The position numbers were made by a program, and so were the translations under genes. This document shows, piece after piece, positions 23,839 to 32,513 of a DNA stretch of 64,000 bases. The stretch lies in assembly GCF_902459615.1 (NCBI RefSeq), contig NZ_CABPSA010000001.1, positions 930,001 through 994,000 on the forward strand. Reading direction: 5' to 3'. The DNA is from Pandoraea commovens. Lineage in GTDB: Bacteria; Pseudomonadota; Gammaproteobacteria; Burkholderiales; Burkholderiaceae. The notes beneath the pieces are model-generated. The model had not been told where the DNA came from, did not search any database, and saw only the letters and a list, made by a program, of their open reading frames with translations. Each line of letters begins with the position of its first letter. Within the stretch, counting starts at the first letter, position 1.

Positions 23839-25291
23839 CGCGCGCCTCCTCGGGAATGGCGGCGACGTTTTCGTCGAATAACATCGGGGCAATCGGAATC
23901 GGTTTGATCGGCGCCTGCGCACGCAGCCGCCCCACTTGCGCATATGTCTGTCCGCTGGCGTCGGCCAGCACATGACAGGCCGCTTCGCCGCACATACGGC
24001 CCTGACAGCGGCCCATACCCACACGGGTGAGCGCTTTCAGGCGGTTGATTTCGGTGACACCGTCCTGACGAACGCACTCGCGCAACGTGCCCGCACTGAC
24101 CTCCTCGCAGCGGCAGACGAGCATGTCGTCGGGCCATTGCGCGGCAGGGTCTTTCGGCAGCGCAAACGCTTGCTCGATGCCTTCGCGAAAACGACGGATG
24201 CTCGCGAGCTTGTGTTCGATGGTCTTCGCGTCCGGTGCATCCGGCATGGACGGGGCCGCGACGCCAAGGTCTTCGAGCAACGCCAGCGCCGCGCGACGGC
24301 CTGCGAGTTCGGCGGCGTCTGCCCCTGCAATGCCCGCACCGTCGCCTGCGAGATAGATGCCGGGTTGCGAGCTGCGTCCGGCGGCGTCGCGCTCGGGCAG
24401 CCAGCATCGGTTCAGATCGTCGAACACGAAGCGACAACCCGCGAGATCGGCCAGTTGCGTCTCCGGTCGCAGGCCGAAACCGAGACCGACGGCATTGCAT
24501 TCGACGCTCGACTCGCGACCGTTGTGCTGCCAGCGAATCGCGCGCACGCCTGCCGTGCCGTCGATGCCTTCGAGCGTCACGCCGTATTCGACGCGCACGC
24601 CGCGCGCACGCAACCACCCGAGGTAATAGACACCCTTGGCAAACGTCGACGGCTGACTCAGCAGACGCGGCGCGGCCTTCGCCTGTTCCACGAACGGGCT
24701 GGTATCGAGCACGGCAACGACATTCGCGCCAGCCTTCGCATATTGGTACGCCACGAGATACAGCAGCGGCCCGGTGCCAGCGAACACGACGCGCTCGCCA
24801 ATCGCGCAGCCCTGTGCCTTGAGCGCGACCTGTGCGCCGCCCAGTGTGTACACGCCCGGCAGCGTCCAGCCCGGTGTGGGCAGCACGCGGTCGGTCGCAC
24901 CGCTGGCAATGATCAGATGCGTGAACGGGACCGGCGCTTCACGTCCGCCGTGCATAGTGTGCAAACGCTGCGGATCGCACGCCCACACGAGCGTCTCAGG
25001 CCGGTAATCGACCTGCGGCAGAAGCGCCGCCATCGCGTTGTGCACGGCATCGGCCTTCGCTGCTTCGAAGCCGTACAGCGCCTGCTTGCTGCGTGCAAAA
25101 CCTGCCCCTTGTGGCGGCTGACGATAGATCTGACCGCCCCAGCGAATGTTCTCGTCGAGCACGATCGGACGCATGCCCGCAGCGACCAGCGTTTGCGCGG
25201 CACGAATGCCCGCCGGGCCTGCGCCGACAATCACGATGTTCGCAACGTTGGCGACGTTGGTGTCGCCGGAAGTCACGATGCGCTCAGCCAT
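23831..25291 (-). CDS. FAD/NAD(P)-binding subunit with BFD-type [2Fe-2S] domain (opine oxidase A / HcnB type)
   Basis: A 486-residue protein from MAERIVTS. The first FAD motif is IVIVGAGPAGIRAAQTLVAAG, followed by a second dinucleotide fold (VVFAGTGPLLYLVAYQY). The C-terminus has the BFD-type iron-sulfur motif: CRC and, after about 30 residues, CQGRMC. The family acts as the electron-carrying subunit next to a DAO-type flavoprotein. Eight-base overlaps with both neighbours show tight coupling. The catabolic context argues against hydrogen cyanide production, although HcnB is a true relative. Confidence 0.88.
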   Translation of the reverse strand: MAERIVTSGDTNVANVANIVIVGAGPAGIRAAQTLVAAGMRPIVLDENIRWGGQIYRQPPQGAGFARSKQALYGFEAAKADAVHNAMAALLPQVDYRPETLVWACDPQRLHTMHGGREAPVPFTHLIIASGATDRVLPTPGWTLPGVYTLGGAQVALKAQGCAIGERVVFAGTGPLLYLVAYQYAKAGANVVAVLDTSPFVEQAKAAPRLLSQPSTFAKGVYYLGWLRARGVRVEYGVTLEGIDGTAGVRAIRWQHNGRESSVECNAVGLGFGLRPETQLADLAGCRFVFDDLNRCWLPERDAAGRSSQPGIYLAGDGAGIAGADAAELAGRRAALALLEDLGVAAPSMPDAPDAKTIEHKLASIRRFREGIEQAFALPKDPAAQWPDDMLVCRCEEVSAGTLRECVRQDGVTEINRLKALTRVGMGRCQGRMCGEAACHVLADASGQTYAQVGRLRAQAPIKPIPIAPMLFDENVAAIPEEARDE

Positions 25292-25682
25292 GCGAGCCTC
25301 CGTGGACTTCGCTCGCATCAGGCGCACGCGTGACGATGCGCATGCCCGCCTGTATCGTGGTCGAGCAGGCACGCAGACGCGTGAGTTGGGCGTCGCCGCC
25401 GTCGGCGCTCACCGTCTCACAACGCACCCAGCAGTCCTGACACGCACCGATCATGCAGAAGCCGGCGCGCGGCGTGCCGCTGAACTCACTGATGCGCACG
25501 TGCCGTTGATGCGTGAGGATGGCAGTGAGCAACGTATCACCAGCGAGCGCCTGCACCGGTTCTCCGTCGATATAGAACGTTATGGGCGCACGCGCAGTCT
25601 CGGCCAGACGCGTCAGTTGCGGATGGCAAACGGACGAGCCGGACGCGCGCACGTCTTGAGGAAATTGGGAAGAGCTGGACAT
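25284..25682 (-). CDS. small [2Fe-2S] ferredoxin-like subunit (HcnA / opine oxidase small subunit type)
   Basis: A 132-residue protein from MSSSSQFPQ. The plant-type ferredoxin motif is visible as GFCMIGACQDCWV plus a later RACST, giving the CxxxxCxxC...C ligands. The preceding ITFYIDGEPVQALAGDTLLTAILT is the conserved N-terminal strand of this subunit type. It carries electrons between the two flavoprotein subunits. It overlaps the next gene by 8 bases and lies 23 bases after the permease gene. Confidence 0.87.
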   Translation of the reverse strand: MSSSSQFPQDVRASGSSVCHPQLTRLAETARAPITFYIDGEPVQALAGDTLLTAILTHQRHVRISEFSGTPRAGFCMIGACQDCWVRCETVSADGGDAQLTRLRACSTTIQAGMRIVTRAPDASEVHGGSHG

Positions 25683-25705
25683 AAGAGTCGTCGTGGAGCG
25701 CGCGT

Positions 25706-26500
25706 TCAGTGCTGGCCGATGAGAATGCGATTCAGACCGTAGATGCGGTCGAGCAACAGCATCGCGCCGAGCGTGACGGCAATGACGAGCGCCGAGACGG
25801 ACGCCATCATCGGATCGATCGACTCGGTGGCGTACATATACATACGGACCGGCAGCGTGACGGTTTGCGGCGCGGTGAGGAAGACCGACATCGTCAGTTC
25901 GTCGAAGCTGTTGATGAACGCGAGCAGCCAGCCACCGGTAATGCCCGGCAGAATCATCGGCATCGTCACGCGGCGGAACGTCGTCCACGATCCCGCCCCG
26001 AGCGAGGCCGCTGCGTTCTCGACGCTACGGTCCAGGCCGCTGATCGAGGCGAGCACGAGACGCATGATGAACGGCGTCACGACGATCATGTGCGCGAAGA
26101 TGAGCGCGCCAAACGAGCCCGTCACACCGAGCATGGCGAAAAAGCGCAGCAGCGCGATGCCGAGCACGAGGCCCGGAATCACCAGTGGCGAGAGCAGCAG
26201 ACCGTTGAGGAAGTTGCGGCCCGGGAAGCGCGAACGACCGATGGCGAGCGCCGCAGGCAACGCAATCGCGAGCGAGAGCGTGGCCGAGATGAACGCCAGC
26301 TTCAGACTGGTGAAGAACGACGCGATGAAGTCGGGATAGTCGAGAATCGCCCGGAACCAACGCAGCGAGATGCCGCGCGTGGGCAGCGAGAGCGTCTGCT
26401 CCGGCGTGAACGCGACCAGCACCACGATGATCATCGGGGCGAGAACGAAGAGGATGACGAGCGTGTGGAACGCGAGCGCCAGGGGACTGTTTTTACGCAT
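25706..26500 (-). CDS. ABC transporter permease (PotC type)
   Basis: A 264-residue protein with about six TM helices. The inner-membrane permease signature EAA-like loop appears as ENAAASLGAGSWTTFRRVTMPMILPGITGG. The N-terminus LAFHTLVILFVLAPMIIVVLVAF is a TM helix. It pairs with the permease encoded just upstream to form the channel of the importer. Confidence 0.9.
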   Translation of the reverse strand: MRKNSPLALAFHTLVILFVLAPMIIVVLVAFTPEQTLSLPTRGISLRWFRAILDYPDFIASFFTSLKLAFISATLSLAIALPAALAIGRSRFPGRNFLNGLLLSPLVIPGLVLGIALLRFFAMLGVTGSFGALIFAHMIVVTPFIMRLVLASISGLDRSVENAAASLGAGSWTTFRRVTMPMILPGITGGWLLAFINSFDELTMSVFLTAPQTVTLPVRMYMYATESIDPMMASVSALVIAVTLGAMLLLDRIYGLNRILIGQH

Positions 26501-26548
26501 GATGGCGAGTGAGTTCTGTTCTGCTTCAGTTCGGCAATAGCGTTGGCC

Positions 26549-27454
26549 TTAGCCCATGCTGCGCGAGTAACGGCGGTCGAGCAGACGGTAGTACGTCAGC
26601 ATCACGATCAGGTTCGCCACCAGCAGCAACACGGCGATGGTTGCGCCCAGCGGCCAGTTCAGCGAGCTGAGGAACTGGTCGTAGACCGCGGTGGCGGCCA
26701 CTTTGAGGCGGCGTCCGCCCAGCAGACTCGGGATTGCGAAAGCGCTCGCCGACAGGCCGAACACCATCAGGCTGCCCGACAGAATGCCCGGCACCAGTTG
26801 CGGCAGCACGATGCGGCGCAGCGTCGTCGCTTGCGACGCCATGAGCGAGAGCGCTGCGTTTTCCGTCTGCGGATCGAGGCGTTGCAGCGATGTCCACACC
26901 GGAATCACCATGAACGGCAGCATCACGTGCGCCAGCGCCACCACGATGGCGAAGTTGGTGTATTCCATCTTGAACGGCCCCATGCCGACCAGCCCGAACG
27001 CCTGATTGATCAGGCCGCCCGAACTGAGCAACATGCTCCAGCCGAACGCACGCACCACGATGGACACGAGCAACGGCGAGAGAATGATCAGCAGGAACAG
27101 CGAGCGCCACGGATCGCCCATGCGCGAGAGCACGTAGGCTTCGAACGTCCCCACCACGGCGCAGATCGCAGTGACCGTGAGCGAGATGCCGAACGTGCGC
27201 AGAAAGATCGTGTGGAAGTACGAGTCGAACAGCACTTCCTTGTAGTTCTCGAACTGGAACGCGGCAATCGGGCCACTTGCCGGATCGAACTGATAGAACG
27301 TGAGCGCGAGCGTCATGAGCAACGGGATCAGCACCAGCGCCACGAACAACAGCATGGCGGGCGCACTCATCACCCACATCGGCAGATAGGCGCTCCACGG
27401 TGCGCGCGCGACCGGCGCGGCGTCCGTACGCGGGACTTGCAGCGTCTCAGCCAT
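26549..27454 (-). CDS. ABC transporter permease (PotB type)
   Basis: A 301-residue protein with a Pro/Ala-rich N-terminal tail and then about six TM helices. The EAA-like loop is ENAALSLMASQATTLRRIVLPQLVPGILSG. It overlaps the ATPase gene by 8 bases and is followed after 48 bases by the second permease. Confidence 0.9.
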   Translation of the reverse strand: MAETLQVPRTDAAPVARAPWSAYLPMWVMSAPAMLLFVALVLIPLLMTLALTFYQFDPASGPIAAFQFENYKEVLFDSYFHTIFLRTFGISLTVTAICAVVGTFEAYVLSRMGDPWRSLFLLIILSPLLVSIVVRAFGWSMLLSSGGLINQAFGLVGMGPFKMEYTNFAIVVALAHVMLPFMVIPVWTSLQRLDPQTENAALSLMASQATTLRRIVLPQLVPGILSGSLMVFGLSASAFAIPSLLGGRRLKVAATAVYDQFLSSLNWPLGATIAVLLLVANLIVMLTYYRLLDRRYSRSMG

Positions 27455-28541
27455 TCGAGCACGCTCCTGCGGAAACGAAACGCACCGCCTCCGGCTGCCA
27501 GTCCAGACCGACCGGCGCCCCTTCGCTCAACGGCTCACCGCCTTCGTTCTGGCAGCACACGAGCACCTCGCCCAGCGCGCTGTCGACGCGGTACAGCCAC
27601 TGGCTACCGAGGAAGAAGCGGCTTGTGACCGTCGCCGACAGACGGCCGGTCGACGGGGCGCACAAACGCACCTTTTCCGGACGCAGGCACATGGTGATGG
27701 CGTCGCCCACCGCCATGCCACGGTCGCGCGGTGCGAGGTCGGCGAGCGCAGCACGCTGCGTGAGTTGCGCGCCCAGTTCAATATGCAGATGCTCGCCGTC
27801 GCGCGCGGCCACACGCCCGTCGAGCATGTTCGCCTTGCCGATGAACTGCGAGACGAACGGCGTTTCCGGACGCTCGTAAGCACGGTACGGCGTGTCGACC
27901 TGCGTGATGCGTCCGGCTTCCATGACCACAACGCGATCGCTGATCGACAGCGCTTCGGATTGGTCGTGCGTCACCATGATGGTGGTCGTGCCGATCTTAC
28001 GCTGGATCGAACGCAGTTCGAACTGCATGTCTTCGCGCAGCTTGGCGTCGAGGTTGGACATCGGCTCGTCGAGCAGCAGCACCGGCGGCGCGATCACCAC
28101 GGCGCGCGCGATGGCCACGCGCTGACGCTGGCCGCCCGAGAGCTCACGCGGGAAGCGATGACCGAGCGCTTCGAGCCGCACGAGCGCGAGCGCTTCGCGA
28201 ATGCGGTCCTTACGTTCCGACTTGTCGACGCCTCGCATCTCCAGACCGAATCCGACGTTATCCGCCACGGTCATGTGCGGGAACAGCGCGTAGCTCTGGA
28301 ACACGATGCCCAGACCGCGCTTGTTCGGCCGCATGTTCGTGATGTCGCGCCCGTCGAGCGTAATGCGCCCGGTCGTGGCTTCGACGAAGCCCGCGATCAT
28401 CTGCAACGTGGTGGTCTTGCCGCAGCCCGAGGGGCCGAGCAGCGAGACGAACTCGCCCTTCTCCACCGAGAGATTGACGTTCGAGACGGCATTCAGCTCG
28501 CCAAACGTCTTGGAAACATCCGTCAAAGTCAGAAAAGACAT
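27447..28541 (-). CDS. ABC transporter ATP-binding protein (PotA type)
   Basis: A 364-residue protein. The start MSFLTLTD is taken because the longer frame reaches into the promoter region. Walker A is GPSGCGKTT, the signature is LSGGQRQRVAIARA and Walker B is VLLLDEPMSNLD, followed by the H-loop VTHDQSEA. The C-terminal third is a TOBE-type regulatory region (TMCLRPEKVRLC). It is the first gene of the operon. The repeat at 28657-28674 lies about 115 bases upstream and probably controls it. Confidence 0.92.
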   Translation of the reverse strand: MSFLTLTDVSKTFGELNAVSNVNLSVEKGEFVSLLGPSGCGKTTTLQMIAGFVEATTGRITLDGRDITNMRPNKRGLGIVFQSYALFPHMTVADNVGFGLEMRGVDKSERKDRIREALALVRLEALGHRFPRELSGGQRQRVAIARAVVIAPPVLLLDEPMSNLDAKLREDMQFELRSIQRKIGTTTIMVTHDQSEALSISDRVVVMEAGRITQVDTPYRAYERPETPFVSQFIGKANMLDGRVAARDGEHLHIELGAQLTQRAALADLAPRDRGMAVGDAITMCLRPEKVRLCAPSTGRLSATVTSRFFLGSQWLYRVDSALGEVLVCCQNEGGEPLSEGAPVGLDWQPEAVRFVSAGACSNG

Positions 28542-28656
28542 GGTCACTACCTTCGGACGCTCGCGCGTCGCATGAAATGCAATTGCATCGAACAGTAGCG
28601 AGCCAAATTGCATGTCGCAAGATAACGATTCCATGAAATGAGATAAATTTTCAGAT

Positions 28657-28674
28657 TATTTCGTTTGACGGAAT
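28657..28674. promoter_or_regulatory. putative IclR operator, operon side
   Basis: TATTTCGTTTGACGGAAT, identical over all 18 bases to 28808-28825. It contains an imperfect inverted repeat ATTTCG / CGGAAT around TTTGA, as expected for an IclR-type dimer. Confidence 0.6.
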
Positions 28675-28807
28675 GTTTCACGGATGGACAAAGCTTTTCG
28701 TTTCGCGTCACCGTCTCGGGATAATCCCTAACTTATGCTGAATATTGGTTGTTTTTGCGGGTTTCGACGCATCGCGCCAGTTTTCAAGTCGTAGCGGCTT
28801 ACGCTAG

Positions 28808-28825
28808 TATTTCGTTTGACGGAAT
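28808..28825. promoter_or_regulatory. putative IclR operator, regulator side
   Basis: The second perfect copy of TATTTCGTTTGACGGAAT. It ends 13 bases before the chosen start of the IclR gene, so bound regulator would block its own expression. Confidence 0.6.
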
Positions 28826-28838
28826 ATTCGAGACCCTG

Positions 28839-29708
28839 ATGACCACCTCCGATTCACCCCGCGCAACGGCAAACTCGTCTGCGGAATCCGCCGGCGCGGG
28901 CATATTGCAACGCACGTTTGCCGTCATCCGCGCCCTCGGCGAAGCCAAGCCCGAAGGCGAGCGCGTCACCCACATCGCCAAAGCCGTCGGTCTGAGCCAG
29001 GCGACGGTGCACCGCATTCTTCACGCACTCATCGCCGAGCAGGTCGTGGAACAGGACGAGTCGTCCAAGCTGTACCGGCTGAGCATCGATTTCTTCGCGA
29101 TGGCCGCGCAGGCGGGCAACCCGAGCGGCATGCGCACGTTGTGCCGTCCGTCTCTGCTGCGGCTGTGCGCGAGTCTCGGCGACACCATCTTTCTGCTGGT
29201 GCGCAGCAGCTTCGACGCCGTGTGCCTCGACATGTGCGAAGGCCCCTTCCCGATCCGTTCGTTCACCGGCGACATCGGCGGACGTGTGGCGCTGGGCGTG
29301 GGTCAGGGCAGTCTGGCGATTCTGGCGTTCCTGCCGGAGGCCGAGCGCGAGGAGATCATCCGCTTCAACGTGCCGCGACTGCGCGGCTACGGTGTGCTTG
29401 ACGAGGTGTATCTGCGCACGGAGATCGAGCGCGTGCGTCAGTTGGGCTACGCCGGGAGCAACAGCGGTGTGCTCGACGGCATGGCCGGGGTCGCCGTGCC
29501 GGTGTTCGACCGCATGGGGCATGCCGTGGCTGCGCTGAGCGTCGGCACGCTGGCCGCACGGCTGTCGCAGGACCGCCTGCCGATGGTGGTGGAACTGTTG
29601 CGGCGTCAGGCCGAACTGATCGGCCCCCAGACGAATCCGTTCGACGTCGCCATGCGTCGCCCGATGCACGGCCTCACGCGCGCGCTCACGACGGAGCCGC
29701 TGGCTTAA
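28839..29708 (+). CDS. IclR family transcriptional regulator
   Basis: A 289-residue protein from MTTSDSPRA. The winged HTH is at about 20-85 (VTHIAKAVGLSQATVHRILHALIAEQVV), followed by the IclR effector domain (GDTIFLLVRSSFDAVCLDM, NSGVLDGMAGVAVPVFDRMGHAVAALSV). It is divergent from the transport and oxidase operon and most likely controls it, with the two repeats as operators. The start lacks a clear SD. An in-frame upstream start would reach into the operator, so it is less likely. Confidence 0.88.
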   Translation: MTTSDSPRATANSSAESAGAGILQRTFAVIRALGEAKPEGERVTHIAKAVGLSQATVHRILHALIAEQVVEQDESSKLYRLSIDFFAMAAQAGNPSGMRTLCRPSLLRLCASLGDTIFLLVRSSFDAVCLDMCEGPFPIRSFTGDIGGRVALGVGQGSLAILAFLPEAEREEIIRFNVPRLRGYGVLDEVYLRTEIERVRQLGYAGSNSGVLDGMAGVAVPVFDRMGHAVAALSVGTLAARLSQDRLPMVVELLRRQAELIGPQTNPFDVAMRRPMHGLTRALTTEPLA

Positions 29709-29875
29709 CGCTTGACGGGTTTGACACACGGGGTGGCATCGACGACGGAATCCGTCCTTTTGATGGCCGAAAATGGCCAGCATTTCATGCGGGGGACTGC
29801 GAAAATCGCGAGCGGGCCCGGCCTCCCTCCCTTTCCCACATCCTCATAGGCCGAAGCCTTCAGTGGAGAGCAGAC

Positions 29876-30352
29876 ATGGCATCAGGCGAACACGAGTACC
29901 GCGTCAACGTGGAATGGATCGGCAATCAGGGCAGCGGCACATCGGGCTATCGCGCGTACGGACGCAATCACGAGATTCGCGTTGACGGCAAACCCACGAT
30001 CCCCGGCTCGGCGGACCCGGCCTTTCGCGGCGATGCGGCGCGCTGGAATCCGGAAGATTTGCTGGTCGCGTCGGCAAGCGCCTGTCACAAGCTCTGGTAC
30101 CTGCACCTGTGCGCCGAGGCCGGGATTGTCGTCGAACGGTATGAGGACAACGCCGTCGGCACGATGCTCGACACCCCCTCCGAAGGACGCTTCACCCGCA
30201 TCGTCTTGCGTCCACACGTGACGATTCGTGCCGGTGGCGATGTCGCGCTCGCCGAGCATCTGCATCACGCCGCACACGAGAAGTGCTACATCGCCAACTC
30301 GGTCAATTTCCCGATCGAATGCGAAGCGGTCATCGAGACGGTCGAGATTTGA
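29876..30352 (+). CDS. OsmC family peroxiredoxin-like protein
   Basis: A 158-residue protein. It has the two conserved cysteines of the family, in ASACHKLWYLHLC and HEKCYIAN, with the Arg/Glu-bearing strands before them. These proteins reduce organic hydroperoxides with thiols in the cytoplasm. The start is preceded by a GGAGAGCAGAC ribosome site. It ends 64 bases before a strong terminator. Confidence 0.88.
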   Translation: MASGEHEYRVNVEWIGNQGSGTSGYRAYGRNHEIRVDGKPTIPGSADPAFRGDAARWNPEDLLVASASACHKLWYLHLCAEAGIVVERYEDNAVGTMLDTPSEGRFTRIVLRPHVTIRAGGDVALAEHLHHAAHEKCYIANSVNFPIECEAVIETVEI

Positions 30353-30416
30353 CTTCAGTGTCGTCAGCGCGCGATTGACCGGTGCGTGACGGCTTGATAT
30401 GATCGGTTCACTTTGA

Positions 30417-30448
30417 AAACGCCCTCCCGGTTCGCCGGGAGGGCGTTT
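30417..30448. terminator. terminator after the OsmC gene
   Basis: A 14-bp stem (AAACGCCCTCCCGG / CCGGGAGGGCGTTT) with TTCG loop, followed by CGTTTT. Confidence 0.85.
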
Positions 30449-30483
30449 CGTTTTGGTTCCACTCACAACGTTGGAATCAGGAC

Positions 30484-31290
30484 ATGAACATCTCCGCAGA
30501 ACGCTTCACCGCTGCTGGCAACCTCCTCGGCCATGCACGATACGGCGAAGGCCCGACGCCCGTGCTCGTCATGCACGACTGGCTCGGCGATCACACCAGC
30601 TTTGACGCCGCAATGCCCTGGCTCGACGGCCACGCGTTCACTTACGTCTTCGTCGATCTGCGCGGTTACGGACTTTCCATCGATTTGACGGGCGATTACA
30701 CGGTGGACGAAATTGCTGCCGATTGCCTCACGCTCGCCGATCATCTCGGCTGGTCGCGCTTTCACGTGATCGGTCATTCGATGACGGGGATGGTGACGCA
30801 ACGTCTGGCGGTCGATGCGCCGTCGCGCATTGCAAGCGCCACCGGCGTATGTCCCGTGTCGGCGGCCGGAAACCGGTTGAACCCCCAGGCCCTCGCCTTC
30901 TTCTCCAGCACGACCAAAGACGACGAAGCCCTGCGACGATTGTTCAAGTACGTCAGCGGCGGACTATCCGACGTTTGGGTGGATCGAAAGGTCAGGCAGA
31001 ACCGCACCACGGTCTCACCCGCCTGCCGCGCGCGGTACCTCGATATGCTGGTGACAACGGATTTCGCCGCAGAAGTTCAGGGGGCTGAAGGGGGGGACAC
31101 CCCGTTTCTAGTCATCGTCGGCGACAAGGATCCCGGGCTCGACGCGGCCGCAATGGAGCGGACCTTTCTCGCCTGGCATCCCAACGCGGCGCTGGAAGTC
31201 ATGCCGAACTGCGGGCACTACCCTATGCAGGCATGTCCGCCGTATTTCGCGTCAGTGATCGAGGCGTTCCTCACGCATAGCGCCTCGTAA
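30484..31290 (+). CDS. alpha/beta hydrolase
   Basis: A 268-residue protein with the alpha/beta hydrolase fold: oxyanion region MHDWLGDH, nucleophile Ser in VIGHSMTGMVTQ, acid Asp in IVGDKDPGLD and catalytic His in NCGHYPMQ. It has no signal peptide, so it is cytoplasmic. The substrate cannot be told. A terminator stands just upstream, so it is transcribed on its own. Confidence 0.85.
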   Translation: MNISAERFTAAGNLLGHARYGEGPTPVLVMHDWLGDHTSFDAAMPWLDGHAFTYVFVDLRGYGLSIDLTGDYTVDEIAADCLTLADHLGWSRFHVIGHSMTGMVTQRLAVDAPSRIASATGVCPVSAAGNRLNPQALAFFSSTTKDDEALRRLFKYVSGGLSDVWVDRKVRQNRTTVSPACRARYLDMLVTTDFAAEVQGAEGGDTPFLVIVGDKDPGLDAAAMERTFLAWHPNAALEVMPNCGHYPMQACPPYFASVIEAFLTHSAS

Positions 31291-31301
31291 TCGTTGTTGA
31301 A

Positions 31302-31448
31302 TCAGCGGCAGGCGAGCGAACACCCTGCCGCACCAATCACGGCAATGGTACCCACGGCGGTGCCGAGCAAAAACGTTTGCGCCGAACTTGCGCAGCCCTG
31401 CAACCCCGTTGCTCCAACCAACAAGGCAGTGACAATTAGCCGGCGCAT
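31302..31448 (-). CDS. tiny lipoprotein
   Basis: A 48-residue protein from MRRLIVTAL, with GGGAGGCGTT as the ribosome site. The lipobox is LQGC at residue 19. The mature part is only 30 residues, with a hydrophobic segment (FLLGTAVGTIAVIGAAGC). It resembles small entericidin-like or other envelope lipoproteins. The function is unknown. It is tail-to-tail with the alpha/beta hydrolase gene. Confidence 0.6.
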   Translation of the reverse strand: MRRLIVTALLVGATGLQGCASSAQTFLLGTAVGTIAVIGAAGCSLACR

Positions 31449-31557
31449 AACGCCTCCCATTCTGATGTTGGCGCATGGTAATGCGACAGCATCCCGAAGG
31501 GAGCAACTCGTAAGGCCCGGGAATGGATATGCGCTGGCCCGATGGTACGGTGCCTTC

Positions 31558-31581
31558 ATGACGTCATGACGTCATGACGTC
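31558..31581. repeat. three tandem copies of ATGACGTC
   Basis: Each 8-bp unit contains the palindrome TGACGTCA across unit borders. The array spans the stop codon of the DUF72 gene. Confidence 0.7.
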
Positions 31582-32513
31582 AGAAGATCGGTCGATGACC
31601 GTGGTATGCCGAAGGCATCGTCACCCAGCAACTGCATGAGGGTCATGGCGTTGCGTTGGCCCTGATCCTCGTAGTTGTTGTTGAACACGACGTACACGCG
31701 TGCAACGACTTTCGCGATCACACGAATCGGATCGACCAGCGCCGCCAGTTCCGCTTCGCGATAGTCGTAGTTGAAACGCTCGGACGCCGCCGTGCTGTCG
31801 CGCACGTTCCACGTCTGCTGATTGCGTCCGTGCAGACGCAAGACCGCCGCGAGTGGCGACGTCGCCTCCCAGACTTGCGGGATGCTGTTCGTGAAACCCT
31901 GCGGCTCGTCGACCGTCGTGTTGACCCAGCCCATCTCGCGCAACCACGCCAGTGTCTTGTCGCAACGCTCGCCATCGAACCATCCGCGATGCCGGAACTC
32001 GGCGGCGATGCCGTAACCGGTCATGCGCTGCGCGCAGGCTTCGACGTGCTCGCGGCTGGACTTGTCGCCCGTCAGCCACGGTGGAAACTGGAAGTGCACC
32101 AGACCGAGCTTTCCGGCCTCGCGTAACGGCTCGATGGCCTCCAGATAGCGCCGCCAGATCTCGTCGATCAGCTCGTTCGGCAGGTCTTTGTAGTAGACGT
32201 TCGCGCGCGCCCCCGGCGGCAACGCCGGCTGGAGATCCTTGGGGAAAGCGATGCGCGGGGTCTGGTGGCCCGTGAGCAGACGGAAGGCCTTGATATTGAA
32301 GACGAACGCGTCCGGGGTGCGCTCGACCCACAGCCTCGCATTGGATCCCGAGGGCATCGCGTAGTAACTGCTGTCGACCTCGACCATCGGAAACTGGCTG
32401 GCGTAGAAGCGCAGACGCGCTTCGGCAGACGTATGCCCCGGTGGATAAAACCGCTTGCAGGCGATCAGCGATTTGTCTGTCCACGACGCCGTACCGACAT
32501 AGACCTTGCCCAT
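31572..32513 (-). CDS. DUF72 family protein
   Basis: A 313-residue protein. The start MGKVYVGTAS is set by GGGAGG seven bases before it. Longer starts have no such site. DUF72 signs are YVGTASWTDKSL, VEVDSSYYAMPS and FVFNIKAFRLLTGHQTP near the N-terminus and VYVVFNNNYEDQGQRNAMTL near the end, a TIM-barrel-like family of unknown reaction. The stop codon lies in the ATGACGTC array. Confidence 0.88.
   Translation of the reverse strand: MGKVYVGTASWTDKSLIACKRFYPPGHTSAEARLRFYASQFPMVEVDSSYYAMPSGSNARLWVERTPDAFVFNIKAFRLLTGHQTPRIAFPKDLQPALPPGARANVYYKDLPNELIDEIWRRYLEAIEPLREAGKLGLVHFQFPPWLTGDKSSREHVEACAQRMTGYGIAAEFRHRGWFDGERCDKTLAWLREMGWVNTTVDEPQGFTNSIPQVWEATSPLAAVLRLHGRNQQTWNVRDSTAASERFNYDYREAELAALVDPIRVIAKVVARVYVVFNNNYEDQGQRNAMTLMQLLGDDAFGIPRSSTDLLTS

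Noticed and set aside
23831-25682. Hydrogen cyanide synthase (hcnABC) as the primary call
   Set aside because: The subunits are homologous in type, but the importer and IclR regulator around them favour substrate catabolism.
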